A stretch of DNA of 64,000 bases, taken from Protea cynaroides (lineage: Eukaryota; Streptophyta; Magnoliopsida; Proteales; Proteaceae). Shown in pieces: positions 32,901 through 43,836 of this stretch. The notes under the pieces were generated by a model that was not told the DNA's origin, made no database searches, and worked only from the letters and a program-made list of their open reading frames with translations. Numbering within the stretch: position 1 is the first letter of the stretch; each line of letters starts with the position of its first letter. Location: contig CM053271.1 in the NCBI GenBank assembly GCA_028583415.1, positions 84,255,789-84,319,788 of the forward strand, written 5' to 3'. The position numbers and the translations under genes are program-made.

Positions 32901-34750
32901 ATGAATGGTCAAATTAAAAGAAAATTTTTTCTCAAGTTTTGGATCGAAACTCGATCAAGTCTGTCAGAATTTTCCATCGACAAAATTTTTTTTCGACTAA
33001 CAAAACAAGTCAAGCTATATACCGTTGGAAAGGTCTCAAAGAGACGGAGCCGGCGATATAAAAATCGCCTGCGTAGGCCACCGGACGCGTCGGCAATCGC
33101 CGCCGGAATCCGCGAGTGGATCTCACTCGGGGGTGGAAGAAAAAAAAAATCTCTGGCGGCGTTGACCCGGTCATCGCCGGGTCAACTCGGAAACCCTAAC
33201 GAGTTGACCGAGCTCGGACCGAGTCGAACTCCCCAAAAAAAAAAAAAAATAATGTAGCTCAGCCGGCCAAGCCGTGCCAAGCCCAGCCGGCCAGGCCGCA
33301 CCAAGCCCAGCCGAAGGCAGTCGGGGGGCTAGGCCTAGCCAGCCTGGTCGGGCCAAGCCTAGTCAGGAAAGGCCCAAGCAAGACCAGCCCAGACCGGGTC
33401 TGTCAGAGCTGGTCCAGCCCGGCCCGCCAGATCCAGACCGACCCAAAACCGTAAATGGTTTAGACCCAACCCGGAACTGACCCGATGGGTTGAACCGAAC
33501 CTGGATTTTCCTGAACACCGGTGGATTAGTCCAAGAACCGTTTTGACCCGAAAACCCGCTTCTTTACCCCACTTACCCGAACATTGAACTGGGCTTGAAT
33601 CAATATTGAACCGGTGGTTTGACTAGGTTAACCAACTCTCCTGGTTTCAAACCCCCGCCGGACCAAAACGGTTCGGTTTGAAGGAATAAAAAAAATAAAA
33701 AAAAAGAAGTGGAGAATAAAAAAAAAAGAAGAGAATATTCGGTTTGGTTTGTGAGAGAACCAAACCGATTTTGGTCAGACCGAACCGAACCAAACCAACC
33801 CAGACAGAATTTTTTCTATAAGGGTTTGTTTGGCTTCTGGTTTTGATAAAAAGAAGATTAAACAGTGATTCTGGGAGCTAGGAATGTCGGATTGACCTTC
33901 GGTTTATTTCGTTGGACTCCATTTTTAATGCTCTTCAATCTGGTATATATTTTGGTACATTTTGATACATTGAAAAATATGTTATTATGGAAAAATGCCC
34001 TATGGGAACTCGATTTGCAATGTTTTTGCTGATTTTTCTTAAAGTTATTGTACAAAATTGATTGATTGAGCTAATGTGTATGTTCATATGAATGTTTAGA
34101 CTTTTAAAATTGTATTTTAAAGCATTCATGGTTAAATAAATATCCCACATAAGCTGCAGTTTAGGATTTGTTCATATCATGGTGGAACTTGGTGTGACCA
34201 CCAAAGTGACAACCTTGTTTTATTATGATGTGTTCAAATTCTACAATATGTGTTTGTAAATGTTTCAGTTTTGATAATGTTCACCCAAATGTGACATTGT
34301 CCAAGTTTATTCAAATTATGATTTATAGCTATTGTGTAAGGGTTATGGTGTGACCACCAAAGTGGCAATCTTAGTTCTATCATAATATGCTCAAATCTAG
34401 CATTTATGCATTTACAAACTACTGTAAGGAAATATAGTGTTCACACAAAAGTGACACTAACATAAACTCTCACTTTTATGGATGCAGCAAAGAATGACAC
34501 TGTCCACCCAAAGGTGGCGTTGTCTAAGATTATAAAGAACGACACTGTCCACCCAAAAGTGGCGTTGTCAAAGAAAATAAAGAACTCATGCACATGGTTG
34601 AAGGATTGTGGTTTTAGGGGTCTTCATCCACCCAAAGGTGGTGAGATTTTCGAAAGTCATTATCTCTTCGCAATTATTGCACAGATATTGAAAGGACCAG
34701 TGCACATATTGTCCCAAAGGATGTGTGTGTAGTTCGGTTGACTTTTCAAA
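32901..34750 (+). other. Non-coding interior of the copia element
   Basis: Contains a GC-rich, low-complexity GCCCAGCCGGCCAGG-type segment (33250-33480), then repeated ACCACCAAAGTGACAACCTT/CACCCAAAGGTGGCGTTGTC phrases (34190-34640). No gag or integrase recognised. Confidence 0.6.
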
Positions 34751-35379
34751 TATATTAATTAGCTTGCACATGTTATGTATATATATTCTTGCTAGCTAAT
34801 TTTATTTGGTATTAATCGTAGACTTACAGTTATTTACATTGTTGTGGACATGTAATGATTAAATACCTTAAGATGCCTGTCTTTGGCTGCCAGTTTTATG
34901 AATTGGCATGGAAACTGCAACTAGTCTAGGATTGTTTAACCTAGATGTACTCAACAGAAAAAATTGTATTCTGATCCTTAGGGTGTTCAGTCCTTAAGAT
35001 CAAATAAAGCAATATTCAGATGAGAAACATTGAAAAAGGATATTTCTTGAGAAATAAAGATTTGATTTTTCAAGAAAGGGCAGAGAGATGTTTTATTACT
35101 CAAGTCCATCAGTATCAGTTTTTGATGATAAAAGATGGTATTCGAAATGTGAGAAAATACAAGGTAGAGCTGTTAAGTATTAATGATAAGCTCAAGGATA
35201 AGTGAATATTTGCAGGTTCAGTATGCATGTATAACTAGTAAGTTACGTATGCTAAGATCAGTCAAGGAGATAAATTGACAGAATTGTAAGCAAAGAATGA
35301 TACTGAGTATTAGCATCTACAATGCAGTAGAGAGCTTGATATATGTTTAAGATTGTAATATTTTCATATAGCATTTTCA

Positions 35380-35870
35380 TTGAGTGTCATAGGATGTTTT
35401 CAGTTGGATGCTGGTATAGCTTACTGGACAATGGAGAAAAGGAAGGTCATGCGGTATATACAGAGGACCAATGGTCATATGTTCATTTATAAATGTAGTG
35501 ACACTCTAAGCTATTTTGATGTAACTTATAATGATTGTATTGATGACAAGAAATCAACTTCAAGGTTCATTGTCATGGTGATAGGGTTTTGTAACTCTAA
35601 GTAAAGATAACAAGCAAGATATTTTGTGTGAAAATTTATTCTCTAATTTGGAGATTGTAGACTCCACTTCTAAATCTATTGAGATGTATTCTGACAGTGG
35701 TTCAGCTGTGTTATTCTCAAAGAATAATATAAAATTTAGTATTTCAAAGTATAATGGAGATCGAATCTCTTGAAGTAAGAAAGATGTCAAAAGATTTTAT
35801 ATCGTTGTAGATTCTCAGATGAAGGTTTTGTCAGTGAGAGTCTTTAAGGGACTGTATGTCCAATATAAGA
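35380..35870 (+). pseudogene. Copia RNase H relic
   Basis: VMRYIQRTNGHMFIYKCSD, then KKSTSRFIVMV and, after stops, a serine-rich stretch with CDNSAA-like residues degraded (SDSGSAVLFSKNN). The order matches the end of copia polyproteins. Stops after 35604 and frame changes. The element makes no working polymerase. Confidence 0.65.
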
Positions 35871-36125
35871 ATTGATGAAAACAAATAATTTTATTAGAGG
35901 CTTAAGTGGCCAAAGATCTGGGAATCAGTGGGAGTCTCTAGATATGCTTAATCAGTGGGAGACTCTTTATGTTTATACTTGTGTTTTCACATTGCTTACT
36001 GTGCTTGATTGTATTGCTCATGGTTTGATGGTGCAGTTTTTTGTAACTATGATTTTGTTTACATTAGCATTTGCGTTATTGCTATTTTGCATACATAGTT
36101 ATGTGTTTGACATGTCACAGATATG

Positions 36126-36295
36126 AGGCAGTATTTAGCCAAAGTTTCAAGGCAGTATTCAGCCAGATATATAAGGCAGTATTCAGCCATACAAATAATG
36201 ACGGTAAGTCAAAGTCTGGTATTAATCCAAGCTAGAGGCGGTTTGCCATGAAAGGATAATATCAAAGAATAAAGGCGGTGTCTAGCCAAAGTATG
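36126..36295 (+). repeat. AGGCAGTATTCAGCC repeats before the 3' LTR
   Basis: Three close copies of AAGGCAGTATTCAGCC (36126-36190) and two weaker (AGGCGGTTTGCC, AGGCGGTGTCTAGCC) up to 36290. Confidence 0.8.
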
Positions 36296-36617
36296 GTATT
36301 GTAATTCCGAAATATTTAAATACTATGTTAAGTTGCCCATAAAGGTTTTGGGGCACTTTGATTAAGGTTTTTTAATCAAGTTTGGACTCGCATAGGAGTT
36401 TACTTTCATGCATTATCTCAGGCGATTCATGTATTGAGTAGACCTCTGTTGTGGCTGACAGAAGTTTATACACCATATGTTAAGGTGTATTATTCGCTGT
36501 TGCTCGCATTGGAAAGCTTGATGGATGTTTCAAAGTTAGTGACGATTTAGTGTGTTGGATTCCGTGGCCACACTGGTTGACGATAGTTTTGTAATTAATA
36601 TAGCCCAAGTGGGAGAT

Positions 36618-37054
36618 TGTTAGATTTATGTGGGCTTAATTAATTACCTAAATTAGTTAATTCAGTGGGAATCTGATTGACACGGTATAACCGGTTTGGT
36701 TTGGTTCGTCATACGGTATGAGATAGGTTTGGTAACCCTAATTCTATTGTGGGAAGAGTTTTAGGGTTACATCTGTATTCTATAAATACAGGGTTAGAGT
36801 CCCCACAGCCACGGTTAATTAGTTCTCTGCACCCATTAGCAAGAGACGTCAGGATATCCTCTGGAGGCTGTGGAAGACTGTAGCCGAGGGATTTCGATCA
36901 AAGCTTGGAGCGTCGTGGAGCGTATGAAAATTAATCTCTACACAGACAGGTATGTTTTTATATTAATTGTTTATGGTTTCTCTATTGTGTTTAGGACTAC
37001 TGTATGGATGGAGAATGAGTTTCTTGGAAACCCTAAACGTATAATATTCTAACA
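36618..37054 (+). repeat. 3' LTR of the copia element
   Basis: 437 bp, only scattered substitutions from the 5' copy (for example TTAATAATTA against TTAATTAATTA, with compensating changes), followed by ATGGA. Confidence 0.9.
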
Positions 37055-38150
37055 ATGGAGTCTAAAGAACCTACCCACGGATGATGTGGTAATTAGGAAA
37101 GGTGTGTCCTTAGCATCCAGATGCCCCCTATGTCAGAAAGACAGAGAATCTTTTGACCATATCTTTTGCACTTGTGAATTTGCCAATCAATATGGTAGGA
37201 GTTCGGACTGATATTTGGAGTAGGAATACCGGATCTTACCAATTGTGATGCATTATTGTCTTGGGGGACAAGGAAAGGGAAAACAGCTCCAGTTCGGTGT
37301 ATACGGAGAGCTAGCCTTTTTGTTGGGTTTGTAAATATTTGGGGTGCACAAATAAATGTCTATACAGAAATATACCGGCAACATCTGCATTGGTGAGTAT
37401 GATGAATCGTAGGGGCTGCAAAGTTCTATCACTGAGAGAGCCTTGTGTTTATAGCTTGACAGAGGATCTTAGAGTAGCATGGGTTCTCTCTTTGGTGACT
37501 AATCAAAGGAAGCAATTGAAGATACAGGAACTGTTCTGGCAACCTCCTTTATATGACTGGTGCAAGGTCAATTCGGATGGCTGTAGTTTAGGAAATCCAG
37601 GTATTGCAGGTCCTGGGGGACTTATTCGGACAGCCAATGGATAGGTAAGAGTTGCCTTTGCTGATTTTATTGGTGTAAAGACAAATTATGAAGCAAAAGT
37701 TCGAGGGTGCAGTATGAGGACTTAAAGAAGCATTGAAACTTGGTTACAAGAAGATTTGGCTGGAGTCTGACTCAAGCTCAGTGGTAATGGCACTTAGGGA
37801 TAATAAGGTCCCTTGGTTACACATGCAGCACTGGAGGATTTTCTCAAACTCCTTGGCTACTTGTCAAGTGAGGTACACACATGGATTCAGGGAATCCAAT
37901 ACTGTGGCAGACAGGTTAGCAAGAAAAGCAGCTTATGATAGAGATTCTTATACATGGTATTTCTGTCCAGATTTTGTTGCACATGAGGTTGATTGGGATG
38001 AATCCTATAGACCTCGATTTAGATTTTCATAGCTGCTTTTTGGCCTGGAATGGCCCCTGCTGAAGGGCCTTTTACATTCCGTTAGGGCTTGTATTACTTC
38101 TATTTTCTTTTTAACTTCTAGCGAAAAAAAGAAGAGTCTATAAAAAAATT

Positions 38151-38925
38151 AATGAAAGGAAAATAAAGTGCAAAATTATGAACCCATACGCATAAACAGT
38201 ATTCTAAATGCATAAAAAACAAACATACAAAAAATCTTGATGAATCCTAAATATTCCAAACACAACCGAAATAAATAGAAGAAAAATATTGAAAAAAGTT
38301 GTTAAGTGAAAATGTCCAAAAAAAAAAAAAAAAAAAAATTCCCCTGCATTGTAAAACTAACCTTAATAGACAATTTATGGGCATACACTAATCCATCAAT
38401 CAAAATAAAAAAACGAAAGTAGCTAAAATCCTAAAACAAGCCACTTACAATTAAAATTAATCAATATTTAAAGAAGTACGAAGATGCAATTCCAAGATTC
38501 CATTAGATAAATGACAAGGGGGAGAGAAGGTCGGTTGATTAATAACTCCCAATGTTTGCTAGGCGTTCTTAAGTCACTGACTAAATGAGAACCAGTCAAG
38601 GGATTGGGATCCTCCCTAGTGAAGATTCCAGCCACTTAAAATGGATAGGGATGTATCCCGATACATTGAGAGTGCATCGAAATACATACCAATTCACATT
38701 GAGTGATTGAGATTCTTATTATAGAGATGACCTCACTACATAGGTTCTTTTTCCTCAGTCAAGCCACCTAGTTTGATTCAATCACTCAATTATTCATACA
38801 ACCCATATAAGTCAATTGGACAGCCTAACATTTCTGAAATTTTGTTGAAGGAGCATAAATGACAAAAAAAACTGCCCGTTAGCTGGTCAGTAAGATAAGA
38901 AGGTTGAATTTGACCAAGGCCTTAT
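38151..38925. other. Non-genic stretch upstream of the inhibitor gene
   Basis: AT-rich with an A run at 38318-38338. No gene seen. The right end serves as upstream region of the gene starting at 39038. Confidence 0.5.
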
Positions 38926-38933
38926 TATCTTTC

Positions 38934-38945
38934 CCTTAAATAGGA
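38934..38945 (+). promoter_or_regulatory. Probable TATA box of the inhibitor gene
   Basis: CCTTAAATAGGATC lies about 100 bp before the ATG at 39038. The transcript would have a leader of roughly 65-70 nt, pyrimidine-rich (TTTTTCTTCTTCAC). Placement is by sequence alone. Confidence 0.45.
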
Positions 38946-39037
38946 TCAAGGGTAAGGCCTCAATGGTTTTCTCTTGAGATTGGAGAGGTTTTTCCTTAGG
39001 CTTTTTCTTCTTCACTTCACAATACCAGCAAGAGAGC

Positions 39038-41075
39038 ATGGCTGCAACAAGAGTTACAATCCTGGCTCTTCTCCTTCTCTATGGTACGTGTATTTCTTTC
39101 CTTAGAAATTGATCGTACAGGAACTTTTTAGCATTATATAGATTTGAATAACCTCACTTATACCTCACTTTGAATTGACATGAAGTCCCTACGATACTAA
39201 TCCAATGGTTAGAAAGTGCCCACTTGTGTGAGGGGTACTCCATTTTGATGGTTCAAAATCTAGGTTTCAGGAAGGGTTATAGGCTTATTGCTATGTGTAA
39301 GGAGAGGGTACTCCATTGATGGTTGAGTGCTATGCTTGTCTATCAAAGAAATGAGCAAGAGACCCAATTGGCCATGGCTATTCCATAGTATCTGCATAAA
39401 CTGAGTTCTTTGTGACAGTCGCATATCGGTCAAGACTGATACTGATCCGATCTTATTTTCTTATTCATTTTATAGTCCTGAATGATACTTTTCCCTCATT
39501 TACTGATCGAACCTGATCGAATTACTAAAACCCTGATAACTATTGATGGCCCAGGTATCTTTGCTGCTCATGATATGGACTACATCATGAGTCACCCATA
39601 GGTGAGGTTTTATTTTATTTATTTTTTCGCAGGAAAATAATTGATTATATTAATATATAAAGTAGGGGATATACGGGGATTTACAATGTTAGATATGTAC
39701 GGTCAAGAGGGATATCAAGCAATAAGTTAGTGTAGATCCTTGGGTAGGCTATCCACACAAATGAAAATCTAATCCTTAAACTGGTTAAAAAAATCAGCAA
39801 GCCTGTTGGTCTGAGTTGATTTTTCTTTTTGATATGGCACCAGAACACCGATGGAGGCTGCTTCTCCACAAAATATGGTTGACAGCATTGTTGGAATGGA
39901 TAATTACCCCGACCATTTGGCACACATCAACCTTTGCCTTGTCCTATTTTCTTTCTTTTTGAATTTAATTTCATTATGATGTTAAATGTCACAAGGGTTT
40001 GTGAAATTTGTTTTTTTATCAGAACTTGACACAAACTAGATCTAGACGGTACTATGTAGTAGAAGAGATCTCACAACCATTTTACTAGCGAAATTTTAGC
40101 TCAAAATAAATATCAAAATTTCCTTAAAATGTTTAAGAATATCTTAAAAATGTCTCAAAATTCCATTATAATGGGACTTTGGCAACGTAATTTCCCTCGT
40201 GGGTACATCAGGTATTAACACCTTAGTCTGCTGACATTCACTGAAAAAAAAACATATATTGTCCCTTAAATTAACCGTAAGTATACCGATTTTCTGTCTC
40301 CACGTCTGTCGATTTCTTTGGTCTTCGGACCAAAGAATCTCTCTCAAAAAAAAATAATAATAAAAAAAAAGATTTATGTCATCTTGATTATGTAATTACC
40401 TTTTTTTTCTTACTTTTTTTTATTTATGGTAAAATGATTATGTAACTACCTTATTACTAGATATGAGAAAAACTTTTCAAAAAGAATTTGTATTTTCCTT
40501 CTTAAATGTAATGAACTTGTACTCAAATTTAATAACCATGTTTGGAATATTTAGAATTCGTTATATACTCATGTTAGGTAATGGTTGCATAAGTTTCCAT
40601 TTTAGTTCTAATTTAATTTCTCTTTTTCTTCCTTTATTTTCCTCTCAACCGATGGAGCGTCATATTTGTTTATTTATTATTATTTTTTTATCACTTCCCG
40701 TAGCTGTTTCAAATTGACACTTGACAGTAAAATGGGTATGAGATCCTTCATCACATATGATCCACCGATAAGGCCCTTTAGAAGGACAACATTTTTAATT
40801 TTCTGCAGCTTCCTTCATTCTTCTTATTTCTTATTTATTTCTCATAATCTCTTTGATAAGTATATGTTTGGGATCGTTAAGCAGGCATTTTTGCTGTGGG
40901 AGATAATCATAGAAGCATGGTTGCCAAGGCCTGTCCACAATATTGCTTAGATGTGGACTATATGACTTGCAAATCATCTGGCACAGAAAAGCTCACTGCA
41001 AAATGCAACTGTTGCTTAGCTTCGAAGGACTGCACCCTTCACCTTAAGGACGGAACTAATGTCACCTGCAGTTGA
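39038..41075 (+). CDS. Potato type II (Pin2) proteinase inhibitor, two exons
   Basis: Exon 1 (39038-39083) encodes the start of a signal peptide, MAATRVTILALLLLY. After a phase-1 intron with donor G/GTACGT and acceptor GTTAAGCAG, exon 2 (40885-41075) gives GIFAVGDNHRSM and one inhibitor unit: ACPQYCLDVDYMTC, then CNCC, DCTLHL and a final TC. All eight cysteines of the Pin2 fold are present in order. The product is 78 residues, a secreted single-domain serine-protease inhibitor. One intron splitting the signal peptide is the family's normal gene structure, but here it is 1.8 kb instead of the usual 100-200 bp. By analogy the reactive site lies in CPQYC, where Gln would be an unusual P1 residue. 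AATAAA signals follow at about 41116 and 41153. Confidence 0.85.
39555..39601 (+). other. Candidate poison exon in the inhibitor intron
   Basis: Between acceptor GGCCCAG and donor TAG/GTGAGG. Joined to exon 1 it reads GIFAAHDMDYIMSHP then TAG. Its start (GIFA) copies the start of exon 2 (GIFA), so it looks like an old duplicate of that exon's beginning. Inclusion would truncate the protein to 30 residues. Confidence 0.45.
39609..39935 (-). mobile_element. Probable LINE 3'-end fragment in the intron
   Basis: On the minus strand the segment ends ATATAATCAATTATTTTCCTGCG followed by an A-rich tail (TTTTATTTTATTTATTTTTT on the plus strand at 39607-39627), as plant LINE 3' ends do. The coding part is too short and damaged to classify. 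Confidence 0.35.
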
Positions 41076-41114
41076 TATAGTTGACTGATATTTGAAAAAT
41101 AAGGTTTATACTCT

Positions 41115-41165
41115 AAATAAATGTTGACTTCTTTTTTTTTTTTTAGTAAGCAAATAAATGTTGAC
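41115..41165. mobile_element. Poly(T) micro-insertion with 14-bp target duplication
   Basis: AAATAAATGTTGAC is present at 41115-41128 and 41152-41165, enclosing 23 nt (TTC, 16 T, AGTAAGC). It fits an almost fully truncated target-primed retroposition in antisense orientation. It has duplicated the AATAAA signal of the inhibitor gene's 3' end. Confidence 0.65.
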
Positions 41166-41697
41166 ATATAATATCTTATTTGTTATTTCATTTTGTATTT
41201 AAGAGTTTCTACTTATGATTCATCCAAGCAATCTGGGGAATTAGATATCACTAATTAAGATTAAACGAAAGGAAAACCAGTTCTTAGAGCTGAACATCTT
41301 GGGTGCCTAATTATTTCCTATGTTGTAACCTAGTCCTAGCCTAGTGTCTAGAGTCTCTAGACTAGTAGAGGGAGTTAAATAACTAGGTTTCGTTTGGTTA
41401 TAAGAAAAAATGAGGAAAGGGATGTGAAATTAAATTATTGCTAATATAACTAACTATCAAATCTGCTTATTAAATTTTGGGAAATGGATCCACAACTTCT
41501 TAAATAATTCATTTTGTGTTGTCCTCACAATTTCCCTCCTACCCCTCACCTTGTGGGCCCGTTGAAGATACAGATTTCCTAGTAATGGAATTGTGGGGGA
41601 ACCTTTTCCCTTAAAGTTACTTTACTTTGCAATCCAATCTGTTTGATATAAAAAAATGAAATAATTTTACATATAAAAAATAAGAATGGATTCCAGA
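41166..41697. other. Non-genic stretch
   Basis: AT-rich. TTTCGTTTGGTTATAAG near 41388 is a MITE-like terminus, but no matching inverse end was found. Confidence 0.4.
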
Positions 41698-41990
41698 TCT
41701 GGTGGTGGTGGTGGCGGTGGCGGTGGTGGGTGGTGGGTGGTGGGTGGTGGTGGGTGGTAGGTGGTGGTGGCGGTGGTGGTGGTGGTGGTGGGTGATGGGC
41801 GATAGTGGTGTGTGGGGTGCGTGGGTGGATGGGTGGTGGTGGTGGTGGTGGTGGGTGGTGGAGGTGGTGGCAGTGGCAGCGACGGCGGTGGTGGTGACGA
41901 TGGTGGCGATGGTGGTGGTGGTGGTGGTGTCGATGGTGGTGGTGGCGGTAGTGGTGGATGGTGGGGGTGGTGGTGGTAGTGGGCTATGAC
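41698..41990. repeat. (GGT)n-type minisatellite, strongly strand-asymmetric
   Basis: About 290 bp of GGT, GGC, GAT and GGGT units on the plus strand, with only a handful of plus-strand C bases (in GGC or GGCGATGG variants). Long frames through it are low-complexity glycine/valine or proline and are not genes. Dense GG and GGG runs make G-quadruplex or R-loop formation likely. Confidence 0.95.
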
Positions 41991-43107
41991 TTCCAATTTT
42001 TGACTCTCTCTTTGACTCCGACTATGGAAAAACAAGTATTTTTTACTCTCAAATTTTCGCTTTGAGAGTCATTTTGTAAACCGGTTGACTCCACGGGAGC
42101 TGAAATCAACATGGTGTTACCAAACACTTTCTGACTTCCAAATGGCTCCCTCAAAGTCTGAATCAAAAGCAGAGTGAGAGCAGAGTGTTACCTAACAGGC
42201 ACTAGTGGGCTCCCTTCTAACAATACCAAATCTTGTTTGCTGATTGGTGTGGTTTAGGAAATTCTCCCAATACAACAGCTTACAGGACCCTCTACCAATA
42301 TGGTAAGAGTTTTTTTAGCTAAAGTTTATCATGATTAAGAACTTTCTTTTTTCAAAAGTAATTTCACTGGCCTTTACTTGCAACTGAACTAGGCCTTGAG
42401 GAAAATTCTTTTCGAGGAAAACCATTTTGATGAAGAAATGGAAGAAATTGAACAATAAGATTTGATCGAAGGAAAAAGCTATTGATGCTGCAAATTGGTC
42501 TAACTTCGTTAAGGAGCCCATGCTGGTGCTAGTTATTCTACTTCACGTGGATTTTCAAACACACTACAAGTCCGCCATTATAAAACAACTGTTCAGTTCC
42601 ATGGTAGAAACATGCACTTTGAGAAGCAACTACGGGGTTAGCTAGGTTTTCAGTTGCTGCTTCTAGCCTGATTCATCTCATTATTTCATTTTTTTTTTCC
42701 AATTCGTTTTTTATTTTGCCAATTTGGGCACACCACAATGGTGACCGAGGGGTAAGGATGTCAAACAGTGCACTGGTAAGGCCTGAAGTGGCCCGAAGTG
42801 GTCTGATAGTGATTTATTACCACTAAAGATTTTTTATGGAGGTGTGGGTTTGACGAAATGAGGTTTGAGAGTTTAACTCACCCTTTCTTTCCTTACACTC
42901 AAATTGCTTTTAAGAGTAATTTATTGCAAAAGTTTTAAAAACTATTTATTTCAAAGCTTTTAATTTCTTTCTCTTTTATTTAAAGTACTTTAATTTAGTT
43001 CAATTTATTTTAAAGTGACTTTACACCTTATGATTCTTTTACGCAACTCTATTTAAAACTTTCTTTATGTATTTGTAAACTTCTTATTTAGAGTTTAAAA
43101 CACTGCG
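41991..43107. other. Non-genic stretch
   Basis: No supported gene. TTTGGTAACA-type words near 42110-42200 suggest MITE debris. The right end (42900-43107) is the AT-rich leader side of the caulimovirid remnant. Confidence 0.4.
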
Positions 43108-43119
43108 CCTCTGATACCA
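43108..43119 (-). promoter_or_regulatory. Initiator-Met primer-binding site of the caulimovirid remnant
   Basis: TGGTATCAGAGG on the minus strand, complementary to the 3' end of plant initiator Met tRNA except at the last base; the position where caulimovirids start minus-strand DNA synthesis. Confidence 0.6.
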
Positions 43120-43326
43120 GGTTTAGCTACACCTTTTCGCGACGGATTTTTCACTGTGGCTTTGCCGAAACTGTTGGTCGATGAAGATTAGCGTATGGAT
43201 AGAAAAGTGGAGTCTTGTGAGTTTTGAGTCCACTACTCCAATCTCTGCTAAAAGATAGTTTAAGCAATTTCCAAAATCCCGATTTAGGTTGTTTCACAAT
43301 AGGGTTAGATGACGGAGACAATAGGA

Positions 43327-43836
43327 TCAGACGTTTCCCGGTCTTATTTGAAGAACTCTAGTATGAAGCTCTTCTACTAGGTTTTGGAGTTGGAGTATCT
43401 CATCGAATGTATTTCTTACCAGACTTTCCTTTTTCGGGTGAGGCTTTGCACCTTTCATATAGGGTCCTCTTGGTCCCCGTGGTATATTTTGCTGATACTT
43501 CCTTTTTAAGATCGAAAGTTTCTGTTCAGATGATTTCTTAGGAACTTCGTCTATAGAAGATTGTAATCCCAACTCTATGTTGAGTGGGTTTACGGTAGTT
43601 TCTATTTCTACCGGAGATTGGACTATAAATTGATTACTTCCTAGTTTCAAATTGCAAAATCTATCATTAATGAAGTTCGAACAAAAAGTAATAAGTTCAA
43701 GCCCTATACTTGAGACCATCGAAGCAACAATCCGAAGATTGCAGACGTCCACCATTGAACGGCTCCTTATACCAATTTCCTCTGCGGCACCTCTCCTAAC
43801 GGACTCGTTGGTGTAGGACTTGAGGACAAGTCGCAA
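43327..43836 (-). pseudogene. Open 3' piece of the caulimovirid second ORF
   Basis: An open stretch of 169 codons ending at 43327, polar, with a basic proline/glycine patch and a short leucine-heptad segment close to the C-terminus that could form a coiled coil. It directly precedes the leader with the primer site. I do not recognise the protein; by position it is the end of the second large ORF. Confidence 0.45.

Larger units (their letters stand above)
32402..37054 (+). mobile_element. Ty1/copia-type element with intact LTRs but relic coding
   Basis: LTRs 32402-32838 and 36618-37054 are both 437 bp and nearly identical (TGTTAGATTTATGTGGGC to ATTCTAACA). Target duplication ATGGA at 32397-32401 and 37055-37059. 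Primer site TGGTATCAGAGCC (initiator Met tRNA) at 32841-32853; purine tract AAGTGGGAGAT before the 3' LTR. The 3.8 kb interior is largely non-coding, with only an RNase H relic. Near-identical LTRs with a dead interior imply recent movement by helper proteins in trans. Confidence 0.9.
31730..38150 (+). mobile_element. L1-like LINE, 3' half, split by a copia element
   Basis: Left part (31730-32401): end of RT (KWDTMCLPKNEGGLGIRRLS) and reverse-transcriptase zinc-binding domain (LVGDGTKINLWTDYW). Right part (37055-38150): CPLCQKDRESFDHIFCTC, then an RNase H domain (KVNSDGCSLGNPGIAGPGG, LESDSSSVVMAL, ESNTVADRLARKAA) and a 3' tail with an A-rich end near 38140. Removing the copia element and one target copy restores reading through the tryptophan-rich zinc-binding region. 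Several stops; 5' truncated at about 31730, as usual for LINEs. Confidence 0.85.

Noticed and set aside
32901..33257. Arg/Lys-rich frame after the copia primer site, candidate gag
   Set aside because: No gag or zinc-knuckle features; composition follows GC-rich low-complexity sequence.
41667..42035. Long proline/histidine or glycine/valine frames on both strands
   Set aside because: They are translations of the GGT minisatellite; composition alone explains the open frames.
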